A stretch of DNA of 64,000 nucleotides from Zygnema cylindricum (lineage: Eukaryota > Streptophyta > Zygnematophyceae > Zygnematales > Zygnemataceae). Made by a program: the position numbers and the translations under genes. Of this stretch, positions 53,460 to 64,000 are shown one piece after another. How positions within the stretch are numbered: the first letter of the stretch is position 1; each line of letters opens with the position of its first letter. The stretch spans positions 60,001 to 124,000 of the forward strand of contig JBBHKE010000030.1 of assembly GCA_037447655.1 (NCBI GenBank), given 5' to 3'. The notes beneath the pieces were generated by a model. That model was not told the DNA's origin. It was given only the letters and a program-made list of their open reading frames with translations, and did not search any database.

Positions 53460-54906
53460 CAATTTGTTGAACGAATCTCGTGCAAGACTTCCGGCTTGGC
53501 ATGTCGCCATAGCTTGCATCACTCCATGTTTGCAGCTTGACTTCTCCTCCGCCTAGAGTGAGTTTGAGATCTTTAGTTCCTGCCAAATATCTTAAGACTC
53601 TCTTTGCTGCATCAATATCAGATTTTCTCGGATTTTCTAAACTCCTGCTCAGTACCCCGACTGTTGCAGCAATGTCAGGACGGGTACAGTTCATGAAATA
53701 TATTAAGCTTCCCACTATCTGTCTATAAGGTATTATTGTCATAGGATCATTCTCCCTTGACTCTAAATACATGCTAACAATGACACCTGGTTCTGTCTCT
53801 TCTCCCTCTAACTTTTGCCGAAACTCCATTGGAGTTAAACATCCTTTTGCCCCCCGCATTCCGTACTCATCTAACATGTTTCCAATAGCCTCTTTTTGAG
53901 TCAATTTTATTATTTTCCTATTTCTGTCCCTCTCTACCTGGATACCCAAAATATATTTTGCCTTATCGAGGTCTTTCATCTCGAACCGTGAGTTTAGAAC
54001 GGTTTTGATTTTGTTAATTTCAGCCATTAATTTGATAATTAATTGCAAATCATCTACATATACTACTATATACACTATCCCATTTCCACCCTTTAGAACG
54101 TAGACAGAGTGATCAAAATTTATCCTTTGATATCCTAGACTGGTCAAGAATTCATCAAGCTTTATAATCCACTGTCTGGGGGCCTGTTTTAGGCCGTACA
54201 AAGATTTTAGCAACTTGCATACTAAGTGTTCTTTTCCTGGTTCCACATACTTTTCAGGCTGCATATAAATGGTGTCTTCTAGTTCTCTATGCAAAAAGGC
54301 CGTTTTGAAATCCATCTCATGAATTTCCATATCTTCTATAACAGCTAGGGTCAGCAAAATCCTAACTGTTGGAAATCTTACAACCGGAGAAAATGTTTCT
54401 TCAAAATCTATTCCTTCCTTTTGATTGTACCCCTTCGTCACAAGTTTGGCTTTATAGCGTTCAATGGTGTTATCGGGATTTAACTTCACCTTGAATATCC
54501 ATTTGCTGCGAATCGCTTTTCGGTTTGGAGGAAGGTCCACAAGCTTCCATGTTTGAGCCTCCATGATCGACTTCATTTCGTCGTTTTCCGCCTCAATCCA
54601 GTGATTCCGCTCTGGTGATGAGAAGGCCACTTGGATGGTCAAGGGCTCCTCGAGACTGCCGAGTAGACAAATTGAGAGCTTGCTTGTAGGCGGGTGCTTG
54701 ATCTTCTTCCCCCCAAAAATTCTGAGGCTGAGATCGTCAGATGCCGCGCATTGCGCAGATTGTGTTGATTGCGCTGGTTGCGATCCATGGGTATTGACTA
54801 CTCTTGGTCCATCTGGACCCGAAGTTGGTGAGGAATTTGGAGAGAGGCTGACTCTGAAGTCATAACCGGAGTTTGTGGAATCTGCGGGACAATTTCGTGC
54901 ATGCAA
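53460..54906 (-). pseudogene. CopD-1 reverse transcriptase and first part of RNase H
   Basis: Long open frame. RT from TIQVAFSSPERNHWIEAEND through AIRSKWIFKVKLNPDN, GYNQKEGIDFEETFSPVVRF, MDFKTAFLHRELEDTIYMQ and catalytic VVYVDDLQLII (about 54060), then RFEMKDLDKAKYILGIQVER. RNase H starts LTLGGGEVKLQTWSDASYGD (about 53540) and breaks at the solo LTR. A frame change near 54850 joins the integrase tail. Confidence 0.9.
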
Positions 54907-56080
54907 TCTAAGATGACATACTCCTGTACTTTTTGTTGCTTTTGCTGCTCTGTCATTTGAAATAAATTTATGGAGTCTAGTTCATCTTTAACAATGATGT
55001 TTCTAGCTAAAACTATTTTCTGCCTTTCAAACACAAAGACTCTATAAACTTTTGAGTGATCATTATATCCTAAAAGAATACCCGGTAATCCCTTCGGTTC
55101 CATTTTCCATCTATCTGTAGACGTATCCAATATAAAGCATTGACTACCAAAGACTTTGAAATGGCTAACATCTGGTTTGCTACCTGTCCAGATTTCGTAA
55201 GGAGTTGTTTCTACCGATCTTGATCCTATCCTATTTTTAATATAAACTGCACAATTTAGAGCCTCAGCCCAAAATTTTGGATCCACAGTTTTATCTGCGA
55301 GCATACACCTAGAGCTTTCCGTGAGAGTTCTATTCAGTCTTTCCGACACCCCATTTTGTTCCGGTGAATATGGAACAGTCAATAGATGACTAATGCCTTC
55401 CTCGAGTAAAAAGGTTTCAAATTCTTTCGATGTATATTCACCACCATTGTCCGATCTGAGCTGTAAAATAGATGAATTATGAAGTTTTTCAGCCCATGCT
55501 TTATAGTGTTTGAAGTGACCAAACACTTCACTCTTCTCCTTCATAAAGTAAACTTTTGTAAACTTGGAGAAATCATCTGTGAAGGTGACCATATATTTCA
55601 TCCCTCCGGCAGATGGAACCTTCGCCGGACCAAAGACATCCGAATAAATTTGTTGTAAAAGTTTCGTTGACCGATGCTCAGACTCCTTAGGAAATGGCAA
55701 TTTGTGGATTTTGCCTAAAGCGCAACCATCGCAAGTTTTGATCGGCCAATCTGTGATTGATACACCCTCTATTTTTCCAGCAGTGACCGTTTTCCTCGAA
55801 CTATCATAATTTACATGGCCTAATCTTTTATGCCACAACTCATCTGAGTGCAAAACACCGGAGTACAAAAAAACATTCTCCTTTGAATTAGCCATATCCA
55901 TACGATACATCTTGCTACTATCTCTACTACCTGTAACCGCAACCTTGTCATTTTTGCTAACAACTTGTCGACCATTTTTCAAATTAACCTCAAAGCCTTT
56001 ACTCTCTACCAACGACGTAGAAAACAGATTTTTCTTAAAGTCAGGCACAAATAAGACATTGTGGAGAGTCCTTTCAATTT
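54798..56080 (-). pseudogene. CopD-1 protease remnant and integrase
   Basis: Open 416 residues. LHNVLFVPDFKKNLFSTSLV is the protease C-terminal half. Integrase: LWHKRLGHVN with CDGCALGKIHKLPF (HHCC), then D in IYSDVFGPAK, D in LRSDNGGEYTSKE and E in GVSERLNRTL, all intact, and WTGSKPDVSHFKVFGSQ. Upstream, the zinc knuckle runs straight into LKIERTLHNV, so the D-S-G protease active site is deleted near 56080. Confidence 0.9.
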
Positions 56081-56899
56081 TAAGCTTAGGACAAAATTTG
56101 TATCCATGACCTCTCTCACTACAACAAAACCATGTATTGTTGGATTGTCTATTTACACCTTGATTAAAATGTCTGAACTGATTAAACTAATTCCTTTGCT
56201 GATTAAACTGTCCTTTTCTCTCAAAGTCTGAATTAAAAGCCTCCACTTGCTCAACATTGAGAATATTAGATGTAGCTTCCTCCTCTAGTAAAATATTGAT
56301 GGCTAACTGTAAAGTCCAGCTAGCTTTATCTTTTTGTTTGAGCATGTCAGATGCTCCTTTCATACTACGAGGGAGACCCCTCATGAGCAATGCTGCCTGT
56401 TGAAAAAGAGGAAACACCCCACTTGCACAAGCATGTGCATCTACAAGGATACGAAATTTGTTAGAATATTCAGCCATTCTACCGCCAATGTACTTATAGT
56501 CCCAAATTTTTCCAGCCAATAGAAGCTCTTCCTGGACATTGGCCTTTTCATAATCACTTTTAAGAGATTTCTAGATATCAATTGTTTTTTTCATCTTTAT
56601 CCGAGAAATAGCTAAGTCCTCAGATATACAAAATTTAAGAATAGAACGAGCTTGCGTATTTTTCTAAGACCATAACCGATCAGATTCATCCAGCGAACCC
56701 TAAACCATGTTTCTTACACAAATTTGACTTTGCGCTAACAAAGATATTTGTAACAAACAACCTTTACTGTTCGCGGTCACATAAAGAGGTAAAATAAACC
56801 TTGAACCATGTTTATAACAAAAGTTTGTATTTGCGCTAACAGTTGTTCTACAACCATCGGTGCAGGTGGTGGAGCAGCAGTAGTAGTAGAAGTAGACAT
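56080..56899 (-). pseudogene. CopD-1 Gag
   Basis: Start ATG at 56899, inside the 5' LTR: MSTSTTTAAPPPAPMVVEQ, stop after about 40 codons. Later pieces: EDLAISRIKMKKTID and the open piece from 56519, MAGKIWDYKYIGGRMAEYSN, MRGLPRSMKGASDM, INILLEEEATS (a copia UBN2-type gag). Zinc knuckle FCCSERGHGYKFC near 56115. An imperfect direct repeat (56702-56740 and 56804-56841, TTTGCGCTAAC ends) sits in the N-terminal part. Confidence 0.82.
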
Positions 56900-57587
56900 G
56901 ATACACTCTCAAAGCTATCTAGAATCCTACCAAACAGCTGTTCTTAAGTGCTTACCAATTCTTATACAAGCATCCAAACCTCACAAAACTCTATCAGAAT
57001 ATAGAGTAGCATAAACACTGATAACTCCTAAAGTTATAGCACAATTGACCTGACAACACTCAAGATATAATACTAAAAAGTTTCCCAAAAACTGTTTGCA
57101 GTTTTACTACTTGGAAGTCTGGATGCATAATATGCTATGAGTCCCAAGTCTTATACTTGTGTTGAACTGGCAACACCATTCTACTTGAGAGGTACATCAA
57201 CCCACCAAGCTACCACTAATCTGCCAAGCTACCATTGAGCTATCACTAAGCTACCACTGAGCTATCAATAAGCTAACTAGAATCGTATCTATCGCAGTTG
57301 CTCTATCCTGTACAGAATCACATTAAGAATATTAGACGTTGCGTTGTCCGTATGGACTATATCAAATATAATCATGGTTGCCTTTTCCTGTCTGTGTTGC
57401 AGCTTCGCTCCTACTGCGCTGCTCTGCTGCTGCGCTGCTCTACTGTATAGCAGCTGCTCTGCTGTATAGCAGCTGCGTTGCTTTGTTGAATAGCAGCTGC
57501 GTTGCTCTGTCTGTATAGCAGCTGCGCTGCTTTGTCTGTAAAGCAGCTGCGCTGCTTTGAGACTGAAAGCTTTCCAAAAAGTCAACA
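56844..57587 (-). repeat. CopD-1 5' LTR
   Basis: 744 bp, +-strand TGTTCTACAACC...GTCAACA. No recognisable tRNA-complementary primer site follows on the internal side (minus ACTGTTAGCGC). Confidence 0.82.
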
Positions 57588-58320
57588 CAGCTTACTACTT
57601 ACTGTACGGTGGCATACCAGCTGTTCGTAACCTGAATACTTCGTGACGTGTCAGAATGAATAGATCTACACTAAGACCTAAGACACATAGGACAAAAAAA
57701 TGTTGAGAATATTTACAAACCTTACGAATTTAATCAAACGAATCTGGACCGTCCAGAATAAATTTCATGTGATGGACGCTATTTGGCGTCCCTCACCGAA
57801 ATGAGCAAACTGACGGCGCCGCTACAAACCTTAAGGATTTTGTCAAATGAATCCTAAACGTCCAAATTACATATAATTAGATGGAAGCGATTTCGGGTCC
57901 CACTTGTTGAAAAATAACGGCGGCATTTTTCCGCCGTCCGTAGCTCATATTCGGCACCAGCGATGTCTTTTTGCGTGGTTCCATAGTACACTTGACGAAA
58001 CGACGTCATACTCTCCAAATCTAGACCGTACCGTAAACACGTCCTTCGATTGACAAATTACGTTCAATAAGGGAAGCATACATTTTAAATATTTTAAATA
58101 TTTCAAATCGGATCGTTTCGCAATCCGCCTTCTATTTTCCACAACATTCCGAGCCACTTAATTAATTCTTCACGTCCCTTTAATTTTCCTCGTACATCTA
58201 CTCCCCCAATCCGCAAACCATTCGAACCATCACATTACTTTCGGTAATTAAATACACACGTGAACACGTGCACGCACAAAACGTCGTGTGCGCACGAAAC
58301 TAACTTAACAAAAACCAACA
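57588..58320 (-). mobile_element. E-2: part of an E-family LTR, minus strand
   Basis: Reverse complement begins TGTTGGTTTTTG and follows E-1 for about 700 bp (for example GGATTGGGG, GGCGGAT.GCGAA.CGAT, GACGGCGG). It lies within the CopC-2 gag; the other end is lost or replaced at CopD-1. No coding frame. Confidence 0.7.
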
Positions 58321-59266
58321 CCACTCACTCCTATTGCCACAGTACCGGGAGCGCTGACCGTGAAGACCACAGAGAACAATACTCAAATGTGGGAGGATGA
58401 AAACATGGCTGTTAAGAACAACATTCTGAGGCACCTCACGCAAGCTTTGGCCACCCCTCATCTTCACATTTACAAGGCCGAGGAGTTGTGGGTGGGTTTG
58501 GTGGAGATTTATAGAGCTGAAACTATTCAAGAGCTCCAGTTTGTTAAGGAAAAGCTAGTGAGTTACACTTACAAAGGAGAAAAGATGTTAGATTACTCTA
58601 TGATCTTTCTTGTTTGTCTATAAAGATGGAAAGTGCCGTGTGGACGGGTAAAATGAAAATGAAAGTTAATGCTCTTATCATGAAGTTACCAGATGAGTAT
58701 GATAATATACTGTATCAAGTATAGGAAATGCTTGATAATTAGAGGAAAGAGCATTCAATCTCTAGCAGCAGGAGGGGACCGAAGGGGGATGCACCCGAAG
58801 AAACCGTACAAAGGGGAAAGAGATCATTCTGGAGCACCAAGGCCCCCAAAGGGTCTTTGTCATTTTTGCAAAAAACCAAGACACTTCATCGCAGATTCTA
58901 TCAAGCTCACGCTCCAAGAGAACTATCGAGGGGGTTATTTCGGAGGGAAGATAAAGGCACTTGTGGTTACAAAAAGAAACAGGAGAAACCGAGGATGATT
59001 CTTTTGAGGAGGAAAGGGAGTTTCTTCTTGACAAGAGTCTAAAGGAGAGAGAGATCCGTAGGAGATAAAAGTGTGCCCTTAGAGCGTTTTGGGAAGCTCT
59101 ATATGAAGGATGGATCATCAACTCAGGTGCATCCATGCATATGTGTTGTTATAAAAAACTCTTGACTAAGCTAAGAAAGATCCCTACTGTAGAGATAGAG
59201 TATGGGGATAGGAGAGTGGTTACTACAAATCTAGTGGGATCAGTAGATATGAAATCTAAGTGGAGG
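58321..59266 (+). pseudogene. CopC-2 Gag continuation and protease start
   Basis: Picks up where 50613 stops: TENNTQMWEDENMAVKNNIL, RHLTQALATPHLHIYKAEEL, YKGEKMLDY, LIMKLPDEYDNILYQV, knuckle CHFCKKPRHFIADS (altered fourth ligand), then WIINSGASMHMC (about 59110; NSG in place of DSG) and RKIPTVEIEYGDRRVVTTNL. Many stops. Ends at the CopD-2 LTR. Confidence 0.85.
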
Positions 59267-59271
59267 GTTGT

Positions 59272-60015
59272 TGTTCTACAACCACCGGTGCAGGTGGAGG
59301 AGCAACAGTAGTAGTAGAAGTAGACATGATACACTCTCAGAAGCTATCAAGAATCCTACCAAACAGTTGTTCTTAAGTGCTCACCAATTCTTATACAAGC
59401 ATCCAAACCTCACAAAACTCTATCAAAATATAGAGTAGGATAAACTCTAATAACTCCCAAAGTTATAGCACAATTGACTTGACAACACCCAAGATATAAT
59501 ACTCGAAAGTTTCGCAAAAACTGTTTGCAGTTTTACTACTTGGAAGTCTGGATACATAATATGTTATGAGTCCTAAGTCTGATACTTGTGTTGAACTAGC
59601 AAACCCAATGTACTTGAGAGGTACATCAAACCACCAAGCTACCACTAATCTGTTAAGCTACCATTGAGCAATCACTAAGCTACCAATGAGCTATCACTAA
59701 GCCAACTAAAATCGTATCTATCGCAGTTGCTCTATCCTGTACAGAATCACATTAAGAAAATCAGACATTGCGTTGTCCTGTCTGTGTTGCAGCTTTGCTG
59801 CAGCGCTGCTCTGCTGTATAGCAGCTGCTCTGCTGTATAGCAACTGCTCTGCTGTATAGCAGCTACTCTGCTGTATAGCAGCTGCGCTGCTGTATAGCAG
59901 TTGCGCTGCTCTGTTGTATAGTTGCTGCGCTACTCTGTCTGTATAGCAGCTGCGCTGCTTTGTCTGTAAAGCAGTTCCGCTGCTTTGAGATTGAAAGCTT
60001 TCCAAAAAGACAACA
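59272..60015 (-). repeat. CopD-2 3' LTR
   Basis: 744 bp, TGTTCTACAACC...GACAACA, polypurine tract GCTTTAGGGGAG inside at 60016-60027. Flank GTTGT on the outer side. GCTGTATAGCAGC array at 59795-59990. Confidence 0.85.
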
Positions 60016-60189
60016 CTCCCCTAAAGCTTTAGACTCAGTATCCTGGCGCAGCTGCGGTGATAAACTAGCGCAGCATCGCAGCATAGCAGTACAACAATTA
60101 CCAAGTCACCCAGTCCTATTACCTCACAATAAAGGAATTATCGCAAAGTGACAGTATAGCAGTGTAGCAATTCAACTATTCACTTAATC

Positions 60190-61745
60190 GCACTGCGTCC
60201 CTACAATACTTTAACTTAGGAGCGAAAGGGCTTTAGTGAGCATATCAACAATCATTTTTGCATCTGGCAAATAACATAATTTAATCACTGTAGATAACAC
60301 CTTTTCTCTTACAAAGTGTAATCGTACATCCATGTGCTTGCTTTTGAAGTGATGACTCGGGTTAGAAGCAATGGCAATGGCAGCCTGGTTATCACACTAG
60401 ATCACTTGTGGCCCAACTTGCATGTATCCTAGTTTTTGAATTATGGATTTTACCCATAAGAGTTCTTTGAGGGCCGAGCTTGCTGCCATATATTTTGACT
60501 CCATTGTCGACTCTGCTGTAACCTTTTGAAGTTTGCTGCTCCAACAGCAAGTACCGTTCCCAATTTGTAGATCGAATCCCGTGGTGGATTTTCGGCTTGG
60601 CATGTCGCCAAAGCTTGCATCACTCCATGTTTGCAGCTTGACTTCTCCTCCACCTAGAGTGAGTTTGAGATCTTTAGTTCCTGCCAAATATCTTAAGACT
60701 CTCCTTGCTGGATCAAGATCAGATTTTCTCAGATTTTCTAGACTCCTGCTCAGTACCCCGACTACTGCAGCAATGTTTGGATGGGTACAGTTCATGAAAT
60801 ATATTAAGCTTCCCACTATCGATCTATAAGGTATTATTGTCATAGGATCATTCTCCCCTAACTCTAAATACTCGCTAACAATGACACCTGGTTCTGTCTC
60901 TTCTCCCTCTAACTTCTGCCGAAACTCCATTGGAGTTAGACATCCTTTTGCCCCCCGCATTCCGTACTCATCCAACATGTTTCCAATAGCCTCTTTTTGA
61001 GTCAATTTTATTATTTTCCTATTTCTGTCCCTCTCTACCTGGATACCCAAAATATATTTTGCCTTATCGAGGTCTTTCATCTCGAACCGTGAGTTTAGAG
61101 CGGTTTTGATTTTGTTAATTTCAGCCATTGATTTGATAATTCATAGCAAATCATCTACATATACTACTATATACACTATCCCATTTTCACCCTTTAGAAC
61201 GTAGACAGAGTGATCAGAATTTATCCTTTGAAATCCTAGACTGGTCAAGAATTCATCAAGTTTTATATTCCATTGTCTGGGGGCCTGTTTTATGCCGTAC
61301 AAAGATTTTAGCAACTTGCATACTAAGTGCTATTTTCCTGGTTCCACATACTTTTCAGGCTGCTGCATGTAAATGGTCTCTTCTAGTTCTCTATGCAAAA
61401 AGGCTGTTTTTACATCCAATTGATGAATTTCCATATCTTCTATAGCAGCTAGGGACAGCAAAATCCTAACTATTGGAAATCTTACAACCGGAGAAATTTT
61501 TCTTCAAAATCTATTCCTTCCTGTTTATTGTACCCTTTCGCCACAATTCTGGCCTTATACCGTTCAATGGTGTTATCAGGATTTAACTTCACCTTGAATA
61601 CCCATTTGCTGCCGATAGCTTTTCGGTTTGGAGGAAGGTCGACAAGCTCCCATGTTTGAGCCTCCATGATCGACTTCATTTCGTCGTTTGCCGCCTCAAT
61701 CCAGTGATTCCGCTTTGGTGATGAGAAGGCCTCTTGGATGGTCAA
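60190..61745 (-). pseudogene. CopD-2 reverse transcriptase and RNase H
   Basis: RT: TIQEAFSSPKRNHWIEAAND (61745), AIGSKWVFKVKLNPDN, GYNKQEGIDFEEKF, then a frame break near 61490 and a broken stretch with MDVKTAFLHRELEETIYMQQ. The YVDDLL site (about 61150) is in the right frame. From 61128 the frame is open: MAEINKIKTALNSRFEMKD, FMNCTHPNIAAVVGVLSRSL, RNase H QTWSDASFGDMPSRKSTTG, STMESKYMAAS. A stop near 60397 precedes the tail. Confidence 0.87.
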
Positions 61746-61802
61746 GGGCTCCCCTGAGACTGCCGAGTAGGCAAAGTGAGAGCTTGCTTGCAGGCGACTG
61801 CT

Positions 61803-62936
61803 TTATCTTCTTCCCCCCGGAAATTCTGAGGCTGAGATCGTCGGATGCCGCGCATTGCGCTGATTGCGCTGAGTGCGCTGGTTGCGATCCGTGTGTATTG
61901 ACTGCTCCTGGTCCTTCTGTACCCGAAGTTGGTTAGGAACTTGGAGAGAGTCTGACTCCGGAGTCATTACCGGAGTTTGTGGAATCTGCGGGACAAGTTC
62001 CTGCATGCAATCTAAGATGACATACTCCTGTACTTTTTGTTGCTTTTGTTGCTCTGTCATTTGAAAAAAATCAATGGAGTCTAGTTCATCCTTAACAATG
62101 ATGTTTCTAGCGACAACTATTTTATGCCTTTCAAACACAAAGACTCTATAACCTTTGGAGTGATCATCATATCCTAAGAGAATACCCGGTAATCCCTTCG
62201 GTTCCATTTTCCATCTATCTGTAGACGTATCCAATATAAAGCATTGACTACCAAAGACTTTGAAATGGCTAACATCTGGTTTGCTACCTGTCCAGATTTC
62301 GTAAGGAGTTGTTTCTACCGATCTTGATCCTATCCTATTTTTAATATAAACTGCACAATTTAGAGCCTCAACCCAAAATTTTGGATCCACAGTTTTATCT
62401 GCGAGCATACACCTCGAGCTTTCCGTGAGAGTTCTATTCAGTCTTTCCGACACCCCATTTTGTTCCGGTGAATATGGAATAGTCAATAGATGACTAATGC
62501 CTTCCTCGAGTAAAAAGGTTTCAAATTCTTTCGATGTATATTCACCACCATTGTCCGATCTGAGCTGTAAAATAGATGAATTATGAAGTTTTTCAGCCCA
62601 TGCTTTATAGTGTTTGAAGTGACCAAACACTTCACTCTTCTCCTTCATAAAGTAAACTTTTGTAAACCTGGAGAAATCATCTGTGAAGGTGACCATATAT
62701 TTCATCCCTCCGGCAGATGGAACCTTTGCCGGACCAAAGACATCCGAATAAATTTGTTGTAAAAGTTTCGTTGACCGATGCTCAGACTCCTTAGGAAATG
62801 GCAATTTGTGGATTTTGCCTAAAGCGCAACCATCGCAAGTTTTGATCGGCCAATCTGTGATTGATACACCCTCTATTTTTCCAGCAGTGACCGTTTTCCT
62901 CGAACTATCATAAATTACATGGCCTAATCTTTTATG
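61803..62936 (-). pseudogene. CopD-2 integrase
   Basis: 333 open residues from PFPKESEHRSTKLLQQIYSD: triad D in YSDVFGPAK, D in RSDNGGEYTSKE, E in GVSERLNRTL, all present; then VEALNCAVYIKNRI, WTGSKPDVSHFKVFGSQ and the linker to RT. The HHCC part (LGHVIYDSSRK, CDGCALGKIHK) is at 62805-62936, beyond one in-frame change. The catalytic core is essentially intact. Confidence 0.9.
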
Positions 62937-63261
62937 TCACAACTCATCTGAGTGCAAAACACCAGAGTACAAAAAAACATTCTCCTTTGAATTAGCCATA
63001 TCCATACGATACATCTTGCTACTATCTCTACTACCTGTAACCGCAACCTTGCCATTTTTGCTAACAACCTGTCGACCATTTTTCAAATTAACCTCAAAGC
63101 CTTTACTCTCTACCAACGACGTAGAAAACAGATTTTTCTTAAAGTCAGGCACAAATAAGACATTGTGGAGAGTCCTTTCAATTGCTTTTCCTTCTACATC
63201 AACTAGTAATGACACATCACCCACAGCACGAGTTTGGACACTCATTCCACAAGCATAATAA
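62937..63261 (-). pseudogene. CopD-2 protease, C-terminal part
   Basis: MSVQTRAVGDVSLLVDVEGK, TLHNVLFVPDFKKNLFSTSL and VTGSRDSSKMYRMDMANSKE. It lacks the D-S-G part, which would lie beyond 63261. Confidence 0.85.
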
Positions 63262-63296
63262 ATATTTTTATATTTTTTTATATATAAATATTTTTA
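63262..63296. repeat. AT-only junction between CopD-2 and CopD-3
   Basis: About 35 bases of A/T (AATATTTTTATATTTTTTTA type) join the protease of one element to the RT start of another. It resembles filler from break repair. Confidence 0.6.
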
Positions 63297-64000
63297 CCCA
63301 TTTGCTGCCGATCGCTTTTCGGTCTGGAGGAAGGTCGACAAGCTCCCATGTTTGAGCCTCCATGATCGATTTCATTTTGTCGTTTGCCACCTCAATCCAG
63401 TGATTTCGCTTTGGTGATGAGAAGGCCTCTTGGATGGTCAAGGGCTCCCCTGAGACTGCCGAGTAGGCAAAGTGAGAGCTTGTTTGCAAGCAGCTGCTTG
63501 ATCTTCTTCCCCCCGGAAATTCTGAGGCTGAGATCGTCGGATGCCGCGCATTGCGCTGATTGCGTTGATTGCGATGGTTGCGATCCGTGTGTATTGACTG
63601 CTCTTGGTCCATCTGGACCCGAAGTTGGTGGGGAATTCGGAGAGAGGCTGACTCCGCAGGACAATTTCTTGCATGCAATCTAAGATGACATACTCCTGTA
63701 CCTTTTGTTGCTTTTGCTATCCTGTCATTTGAAATAAATCTATGGAGTCTAGTTCATCTTTAACAATGATTTTATACCTTTCAAACACAAAGACTCTATA
63801 ACCTTTTGAGTGATCATCATATCCTAAGAGAATACCCGGTAATCCCTTCGGTTCCATTTTCCATCTATCTGTAAACGTTTCCAATATAAAGCATTGACTA
63901 CCAAAGACCTTGAAATGGCTAACATCTGGTTTGGTACCTGTCTAGATTTCGTAAGGAGTTGTTTCTACCGATCTTGATCCTATCCTATTTTTAATATAAA
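63297..64000 (-). pseudogene. CopD-3 fragment: start of RT and end of integrase
   Basis: Minus reading from the right edge: integrase tail (DVSHFKVFG, MEPKGLPGILLGYDDHSKG), linker (HQLRVQMDQEQSIHTDRN, RHPTISASEFPGGRRSS), then RT start TIQEAFSSPKRNHWIEVAND and LPPDRKAIGSKW at the AT junction. A small deletion near 63660 removes part of the linker, and one near 63770 part of the tail. Continues outside the window. Confidence 0.87.

Larger units (their letters stand above)
51068..57587 (-). mobile_element. CopD-1: Ty1/copia element, minus strand
   Basis: 3' LTR 51068-51860, 5' LTR 56844-57587, internal gag-pol with a deleted protease core, and a nested solo CopB LTR. LTR ends TGTTGTC/TGTTGAC...GTAGAACA. 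Flanks CTTCT (left) and CAGCT (right) do not form a convincing duplication, so the two sides may have been rearranged after insertion. Confidence 0.85.
59272..63261 (-). mobile_element. CopD-2: truncated Ty1/copia element, minus strand
   Basis: 3' LTR 59272-60015, then RNase H, RT, integrase and protease C-terminal half; broken at 63261 inside the protease, with no gag or 5' LTR. Same family as CopD-1. Confidence 0.88.

Noticed and set aside
51063-57592. Target-site duplication for CopD-1
   Set aside because: CTTCT and CAGCT agree at three of five bases only, which is not enough to call.
1-64000. Host protein-coding genes
   Set aside because: Every sizeable frame with recognisable content matches gag, pol or element-specific sequence; the other frames are shadows or composition effects, especially in the GC-rich gypsy spacers.

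Overview
This window looks like repeat-packed nuclear DNA of a plant (streptophyte). I recognise no host gene, rRNA or bona fide tRNA gene. Nearly all of it is LTR retrotransposon sequence: Ty1/copia elements (order GAG-PR-INT-RT-RH) and Ty3/gypsy elements (order GAG-PR-RT-RH-INT), two of the latter being chromoviruses with an integrase-linked chromodomain. Primer sites complementary to initiator tRNA-Met, LTRs with TG...CA ends, 5-bp target-site duplications (TSDs) and TATA/G-box promoter words all fit a plant. I cannot name the species.

Layout. The oldest substrate is a decayed gypsy element on + (Gyp3; 40333-42606 and 49055-49320). It was entered by CopC-1 (+; 1-831, 32765-33153, 39606-40332, left end outside the window), CopB-3 (-; 42607-49049, TSD TCCTA) and CopC-2 (+; from 49321). 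CopC-1 was entered by Gyp1 (-; 837-32759, TSD CCGAT) in its RNase H region and by CopB-2 (+; 33154-39600, TSD TAGTC) in its 3' LTR. Gyp1 was entered by Gyp2 (-; 3160-22004, TSD GTCAT) in its chromodomain and by CopB-1 (+; 23213-29020, TSD CGTAA). Gyp2 was entered by E-1, a solo LTR (+; 3190-4595, TSD AACAC), and by CopA (+; 7157-17252, TSD TCCGT). CopA was entered by Cop1 (+; 8004-13570, TSD ATTGG/ATTGT). That makes five successive insertions, Gyp3 > CopC-1 > Gyp1 > Gyp2 > CopA > Cop1, and the four innermost have visible duplications.

The right end is less orderly. The gag of CopC-2 is split by E-like sequence and by CopD-1 (-; 51068-57587), which itself carries a solo CopB LTR (52407-53454, TSD GTTCC/GTTCA). 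Then come CopD-2 (-; 59272-63261), an AT-rich junction, and a CopD-3 fragment running off the window.

Biology of note. The CopA, CopB and CopC elements carry GGTTATGGGCCCACC directly after the 5' LTR. This is complementary to the anticodon arm of initiator tRNA-Met, as in half-tRNA priming, whereas Cop1 and the gypsies use the ordinary tRNA 3' end. In CopA and CopB the gag frame begins inside the LTR and reads through that primer site. CopA is gag-only with an unrecognised second coding region. Both chromoviruses have a long extra frame after the chromodomain. The LTRs of the A/B/C group share a hairpin with compensatory changes and an antisense tRNA-like block. Nearly every coding region is broken; the best preserved is the 599-residue RT-RNase H frame of Cop1.
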